Shown here: one piece after another, positions 8,301 to 11,273 of the stretch | How positions within the stretch are numbered: the first letter of the stretch is position 1 | Layout of the letters: each line of letters begins with the position of its first letter | NCBI GenBank assembly: GCA_913056375.1 | Contig: CAJXNF010000056.1 | Span: forward strand, 1-11,273 | Origin: an uncultured Pseudomonadota bacterium | GTDB taxonomy: Bacteria > SAR324 > NAC60-12 | Length of the DNA stretch: 11,273 nucleotides | Reading direction: 5' to 3' | Notes under the pieces: model-generated | What the model was told of the DNA's origin: nothing | What the model saw: the letters and a program-made list of their open reading frames with translations, nothing else | The model's database searches: none | Translations under genes and position numbers: made by a program

Positions 8301-9795
8301 GGGCATCGTTGCCCATAGAACCTGTGGCTTCTTCGCCATCCCGAATCATTGGAGTCAGGAGGATATTCATGTCCTCTGTGGTATATCCAAAGATTTTCTG
8401 TCTCTCCAGCAAAGTTTCTGGATCACTTTTGGGTAGGTCTGCTGGGGTGGGCAGTGAATCCAATGGGATCACGTTGTCATTTAGCCAAGTTGCATAAGGC
8501 TGTGCTCCACAGATTTCCTGCTTGAGTTCCTCGTCACTGATAATCCGGCCTAACTGCGTATCAACGAGAAACATTTTCCCTGGTTGCAGCCTTCCCTTCG
8601 AGACAATGTCCTCTGGATCAATGTCCACGGCTCCAACCTCAGAAGCCATAATTACGAAGTCATCCTTGGTTACCACGTAACGGGCTGGACGGAGCCCATT
8701 TCGATCCAGAGTTGCCCCAATTTGGATTCCATCTGTGAAAGCTAGAGCAGCCGGACCATCCCAAGGCTCCATTAAATGTTCATGATACTCATAGAATGCT
8801 CTCTTCTCTGGAGACATATCTGCCTGAGTCTCCCACGCTTCGGGAACAAGCATCATCATGGCGTGAGAAAGGGAATAGCCAGAAAGAACAAGAAATTCCA
8901 ACACATTGTCCAAACAGGCTGAATCACTTCCAGATGGGACAATGATTGGTAAGAGATCACGAATATTTTCGTAAAGTGGACTCTCTAATTTTTCTTGACG
9001 GGATCGCATCCAATTGATGTTACCTCGGAGTGTATTGATTTCACCGTTGTGAGCGAGGTAACGAAATGGCTGCGCCAAATCCCAACGTGGAAAGGTGTTG
9101 GTTGGGAAGCGAGTATGAGAGAGAGCGATTGCACTTACAAAGCGCTCATCTGCCAAATCCGGGAAGAACAGATCCATCTGGTCAGCGCGCAACATCCCCT
9201 TGTAAGCCAAAGTTCTTGTGGACATACTTGTCACCACAAAATCTCTGGTATTGAGCAAAGTGTTGCGGATCTCGTTTCGTGTCACATAAAGCAATCTCTC
9301 TAACTCCTGCTGGGTCTTATGGCCATTCCCGGCAAGAAAGAGTTGTTTGATCACAGGCATTGCTTCAGCAGCTTGTTTGCCAACGTAATTCGTATCGATC
9401 GGCACATCCCGCCAACCCAAGCCAATTAAGTCGTTCTCACTGACAATGCTTTGGATCGCCTCCACGCAATGAAATTGCTGTTTATCATCATGAGGCAGGA
9501 ACATCGTTGCTACCCCATAGCGTCCTTCAGTGGGAAGAACAAACCCCAACTTGGCTGTTTCCTCTCGCAAGAATGCATCGGGTATCTGTACAAGGATCCC
9601 AGCCCCATCACCGGTTTCTGGATCTGCACCAATAGCTCCGCGATGATTCAGATTGCAGAGTAGCTGCAGTCCTTTTTTGACGATGTCGTGAGATTTCTTG
9701 TTCTTGATATGTACAATGAATCCAACACCGCAGCTGTCATGCTCGTGCTGGGGATCATACAGGCCCTGGGGCAAGGGATAGCCAAAGTTGTTCAT
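5311..9795 (-). CDS. gltB: Glutamate synthase large (alpha) subunit
   Basis: A 1494-residue enzyme, full length for bacterial NADPH-GOGAT. It hydrolyses glutamine in an N-terminal class II amidotransferase domain, channels the ammonia, and makes glutamate from 2-oxoglutarate at the FMN site. The catalytic cysteine is Cys22 in HDSCGVGF, so a 21-residue propeptide should be removed. The glutaminase domain runs from 22 to about 430, with NHRGA, GDGAG and HNGEINTLRGN motifs. A central domain follows to about 780. The FMN-binding synthase domain is at about 860-1220, with SNSGEGGED, the KPGEGGQLPG loop and GGTGASP. The [3Fe-4S] cysteines are Cys1120, Cys1126 and Cys1131 (C-x5-C-x4-C). The C-terminal GXGXG beta-helix is at about 1270-1460. 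AAGGA five bases before the ATG supports this start. It is the first gene of the operon, with a promoter candidate about 215 bases upstream. Confidence 0.97.
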   Translation of the reverse strand: MNNFGYPLPQGLYDPQHEHDSCGVGFIVHIKNKKSHDIVKKGLQLLCNLNHRGAIGADPETGDGAGILVQIPDAFLREETAKLGFVLPTEGRYGVATMFLPHDDKQQFHCVEAIQSIVSENDLIGLGWRDVPIDTNYVGKQAAEAMPVIKQLFLAGNGHKTQQELERLLYVTRNEIRNTLLNTRDFVVTSMSTRTLAYKGMLRADQMDLFFPDLADERFVSAIALSHTRFPTNTFPRWDLAQPFRYLAHNGEINTLRGNINWMRSRQEKLESPLYENIRDLLPIIVPSGSDSACLDNVLEFLVLSGYSLSHAMMMLVPEAWETQADMSPEKRAFYEYHEHLMEPWDGPAALAFTDGIQIGATLDRNGLRPARYVVTKDDFVIMASEVGAVDIDPEDIVSKGRLQPGKMFLVDTQLGRIISDEELKQEICGAQPYATWLNDNVIPLDSLPTPADLPKSDPETLLERQKIFGYTTEDMNILLTPMIRDGEEATGSMGNDAPLAALSDRPQLLYGYFKQIFAQVSNPPIDSIREEMVMSMTSHLGGEGNILSPEPGHAKLIKIDGPILTNAQFAKLRHHEKAAPISLLFPASEGASGLQKALDRICAEAASAIRSGKEYLILSDRGVGRDHVPIPALLAVGAVHHHLIREKLRSSSSLILETGEAREIAHFCLLIGYGVGAINPYLAFETFEQILSEGTLPEELTYEKAIKNYLKAIRKGMFKVFAKMGISTIQSYRGAQIFEAIGLSEDVVHEYFAGTPSKISGVTVEVLGEECLRRHASAYVETPDLKNTLSVGGQYFWRRRGEYHQVNPMTTLLLQEAAQKNSREVFKKFSDIINEQSQRLATPRSLLTFKQGTPVPLEEVEPAKEIVRRFATGAMSLGSISSEAHQTLAVAMNRIGGRSNSGEGGEDPQRFHKRENGDWPVSRIKQVASGRFGVTIHYLVNCVELQIKIAQGAKPGEGGQLPGKKVSQEIAKVRHSTPGVTLISPPPHHDIYSIEDLAQLIFDLKNANPKARITVKLVSEAGVGTIAAGVAKTHADLIVIAGHDGGTGASPLTSIKYAGVPWELGLSEAHQTLLLNRLRGRVRLQTDGQLKTGRDVAIAAMLGAEEFGFSTAPLITIGCVMMRKCHLNTCPVGIATQDPELRKKFVGQPEHVINFFFMVAEEVREIMAKCGFRSFSEMVGRSDCLEQRSDITHWKAKHVDLSNLLKQIPVGEGDTRYCTQEQDHGLNEQIDHELIALAKEAIEQRKPVKIEMPVKNIHRAIGTMLSGEIALAHGAEGLPDHTIHCQLTGSAGQSFGAFLARGVTLELEGDANDYTGKGLSGGKLIVYPPKSSTFKADENILIGNTVLYGATGGEAFFSGIAGERFGVRNSGANAIVEGVGDHGCEYMTGGRVIVLGHTGRNFAAGMSGGIAYVFDEKGYFTQCCNQGMVELGPLSQVDEAKWVKETIQRHLQYTQSERASKMLEDWDNTLQKFVRVMPTEYRLVLEQMNSQAA

Positions 9796-9800
9796 CTGTG

Positions 9801-9805
9801 TCCTT
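9801..9805 (-). promoter_or_regulatory. Ribosome binding site of gltB
   Basis: AAGGA on the minus strand, five bases before the ATG at 9795. It fixes the gltB start and hence the 21-residue propeptide. Confidence 0.75.
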
Positions 9806-10010
9806 GCTCGGAAGACAAATTCAGTATTCAGTTCACCGGTCGTAGCCTTCTGAAATTAGGCATTTTCTGACCCAATCGCATCAGCAAGCGTATGGTGTTG
9901 AATTTTTTTCGCGCGGGATTGCGATTCGGAAATTTCGCCGAGATCCGTTCAATTCTTGGGGAGATGGGATTGGCGTAAGCAGTCGATGACTCCGAAATTT
10001 TAATGAATGC

Positions 10011-10039
10011 TTTATATCATTCGGTCATTTGAAACGCAA
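10011..10039 (-). promoter_or_regulatory. Candidate sigma-70 promoter for the gltB operon
   Basis: On the minus strand, TTGCGT (10039-10034) and TATAAA (10016-10011) are separated by exactly 17 bases. The -10 matches the consensus at five of six positions, the -35 at three of six. Transcription would start near 10004, giving a leader of about 208 nt before the gltB ATG. A TTGACT at 10079-10074 is a better -35, but no -10 lies at the right distance from it. Confidence 0.45.
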
Positions 10040-10175
10040 TCGACAAGAATTTTCGTTATCGATACCAAAGGCAAGTCAATAGCAGACAGTGCTGATCTGT
10101 AAAGCAGTTCAAAGAGAAAGGAAAAATTCATAGTCTGAAGTGCAAAATGGCCTGAGAACCATCTAATTCATGGTA

Positions 10176-11273
10176 TTATTGCATTATGATTTCATGGAAG
10201 CGTCCCAACATAGGAAAGAACAATCCACAACGATGACGACGACTAGGTTCTGATAGATTGAATAGATTCAGATAGCCTGAGAGTTGGGCAATGTATCGTT
10301 GCTCCATTCGACTGAAAAAGGCATTTAAGTCCTCCGAGTCCATCGGTTCGCTACTTTTGTAATCAATGATCCAACGCTGGTCATGCTCATCTACAAATGT
10401 TCGATCAATAATATATCTCTTGATCCCTTTTCCTGAATCTACCACAAGCTCATACTCATTTTTTGCGAGTCGATGGTGACCCAGAATCCATCTTCCCTGA
10501 TCACTTGAAAGTGAAATTTCAATGATCGATTGAAGTTGGTTCAAGGCAGCTGGAATTAATTTATTTGGAATACCTTTCTGACCCAAAGCCCACTGCCATT
10601 TTTTTCGAATTTCTCTTGGTTTTTCAAATGACCAATTCTCGAATCCATCCTCCGAAATTTGTTGTAAAACCCGGTGAATCTCTACCCCTATTTCCCTTCG
10701 AATCCAGCTTGCTGTTCCAACCATTGAAGTAGCAGCAGTATCTTCAAAACGATCTATCTCTTCATCTCCAAGGTCATTTGTTTTGGAATTAACCGTGGTG
10801 GGTACTTTGTTTCTCAATGCTGATTGAGGGATTCTGAACAGCAGGTCTTGGAGATCCAATCCCGTCTCTGGATGGCTATGATTTTTGGCTAAATCATCAA
10901 ACAAAACCTCTTCCTGCAGATGAGGCCACAAGCGCCACAACAAGCTTCCAGAATTGGGGGGCTTGGGCTCATCAGCATCGTCAAAGCTTACGTTTCCAAG
11001 AACATGTAGATATTTCTTCGCGCGAGTCACAGCTACGTAAAGCAAACGTGCTGATTCCAAATTGGCTTTCTGACTCTCGAGCCTCTGAAGATATGAATAC
11101 AAGGGGTGCTGTTCTTGCCCAGATTCTTGGATTGGGGCCAACAGCAATGAACTGGTGCCATCATTAAATGACTGCTCTTGCCATCTTAGCAAAGAAGCAC
11201 CTTCTGATTTTGCAGTTCGATCAAGTCCAGGAAGAATAACAGTGTCAAATTGAAGTCCTTTTGCTTTGTGCAT
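10176..11273 (-). CDS. UvrD/RecB-like helicase with C-terminal nuclease, 5' end outside window
   Basis: The last 365 residues of a DNA helicase-nuclease; the reading frame is open to the window edge. The Met at the edge is internal, since MHKAKGLQFDTVILPGL is the conserved helicase motif around 'HKAKGLEF' and must have motor domains before it. Motif VI, LLYVAVTRAK, is at 77-86 of this fragment. The C-terminal domain is a RecB-type PD-(D/E)XK nuclease: EIHRVLQQI upstream, Asp290, the D-x-K pair Asp304/Lys306 in IIDYKSS, and the QLSGY (Q-x3-Y) motif at 330-334. The nuclease therefore looks active. Such proteins process double-strand breaks, as AddA or RecB does, usually with an AddB-like partner, which may lie upstream. 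Full-length relatives are about 1000-1200 residues. Stop is TAA at 10178-10176. Whether it is AddA or another family member cannot be decided from this part. Confidence 0.9.
   Translation of the reverse strand: MHKAKGLQFDTVILPGLDRTAKSEGASLLRWQEQSFNDGTSSLLLAPIQESGQEQHPLYSYLQRLESQKANLESARLLYVAVTRAKKYLHVLGNVSFDDADEPKPPNSGSLLWRLWPHLQEEVLFDDLAKNHSHPETGLDLQDLLFRIPQSALRNKVPTTVNSKTNDLGDEEIDRFEDTAATSMVGTASWIRREIGVEIHRVLQQISEDGFENWSFEKPREIRKKWQWALGQKGIPNKLIPAALNQLQSIIEISLSSDQGRWILGHHRLAKNEYELVVDSGKGIKRYIIDRTFVDEHDQRWIIDYKSSEPMDSEDLNAFFSRMEQRYIAQLSGYLNLFNLSEPSRRHRCGLFFPMLGRFHEIIMQ

Larger units (their letters stand above)
9796..10175 (-). other. Intergenic region and probable 5' leader of gltB
   Basis: About 380 bp without a convincing protein gene. 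From the helicase end (10175) towards gltB it holds a weak hairpin just after the helicase stop, then a sigma-70-like promoter (10039-10011), then a leader of about 200 nt. The leader contains the perfect 8-bp palindrome GAAATTTC (9929-9936), and AAATTTCG (9930-9937) can also pair with CGAAATTT (9993-10000) over a 55-base loop. It also contains an imperfect stem (9872-9879 with 9888-9895, 3+3 bp around a 2x2 internal loop), a homopolymer of seven T on the plus strand (9903-9909), and a 17-codon minus-strand mini-ORF (9881-9828). I do not recognise a known riboswitch, and I saw no sigma-54 (GG-N10-GC) element near the start. Confidence 0.55.

Noticed and set aside
9828..9881. Minus-strand 17-codon mini-ORF as an attenuator leader peptide
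   Set aside because: No Shine-Dalgarno and no run of Glu or Gln codons, and no terminator with a T-run follows on that strand. Mentioned only as part of the leader.
9872..9909. Plus-strand stem followed by TTTTTTT as a terminator
   Set aside because: The stem is 3+3 bp with a mismatched middle, seven bases separate it from the T-run, and no plus-strand gene ends upstream of it.
9892..9978. Plus-strand ORF of 28 codons in the gltB leader
   Set aside because: It is short, without a ribosome binding site or promoter, and runs against the likely gltB leader.
10147..10162. Hairpin after the helicase stop as an intrinsic terminator
   Set aside because: The stem is only 5 bp with a G-T pair and the T-run is about four bases, too weak to call.

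Overview
The window looks like an ordinary chromosomal segment of a Gram-negative, proteobacteria-like bacterium. The grounds are a Sec signal peptide, a lipobox, a CcmI-type periplasmic domain, a DUF1289 Fe-S protein, bacterial-type two-subunit NADPH glutamate synthase and a RecB/AddA-like helicase-nuclease. Base composition is moderate to slightly AT-rich by eye. I cannot name the genus; an uncultivated marine proteobacterial lineage is possible but is a guess. I see no insertion sequence, phage gene, CRISPR array, tRNA or rRNA.

Layout. Positions 1-57 hold a small hairpin. Two plus-strand genes follow almost without a gap: a secreted TPR-like protein (58-1272) and L-2-hydroxyglutarate oxidase lhgO (1274-2473). 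The rest is on the minus strand. Reading in the direction of transcription from 9795 down to 2474 there is one tight five-gene cluster: gltB, gltD, a membrane-anchored protein with a duplicated CcmI-type domain, a small lipoprotein, and a 56-residue DUF1289 protein that is easily missed because of its size. Gene junctions in the cluster are 12 bp, a 4-bp overlap, an 11-bp overlap and a 4-bp overlap, so it is very probably one operon. A non-coding region of about 380 bp (9796-10175) holds a plausible sigma-70 promoter and a leader of about 200 nt for this operon. Upstream, 10176-11273 is the C-terminal third of a UvrD/RecB-like helicase with a PD-(D/E)XK nuclease domain; its start lies outside the window.

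How the genes work together. GltB and GltD form glutamate synthase: glutamine + 2-oxoglutarate + NADPH gives two glutamate. The convergent neighbour LhgO makes 2-oxoglutarate from L-2-hydroxyglutarate, so the two loci meet at the same metabolite, although they are not co-transcribed. The three small genes behind gltD have no obvious role in glutamate synthesis. Their tight coupling to gltBD is the most unusual feature here. The last of them and lhgO end back to back, their two stop codons forming the palindrome TGATCA.
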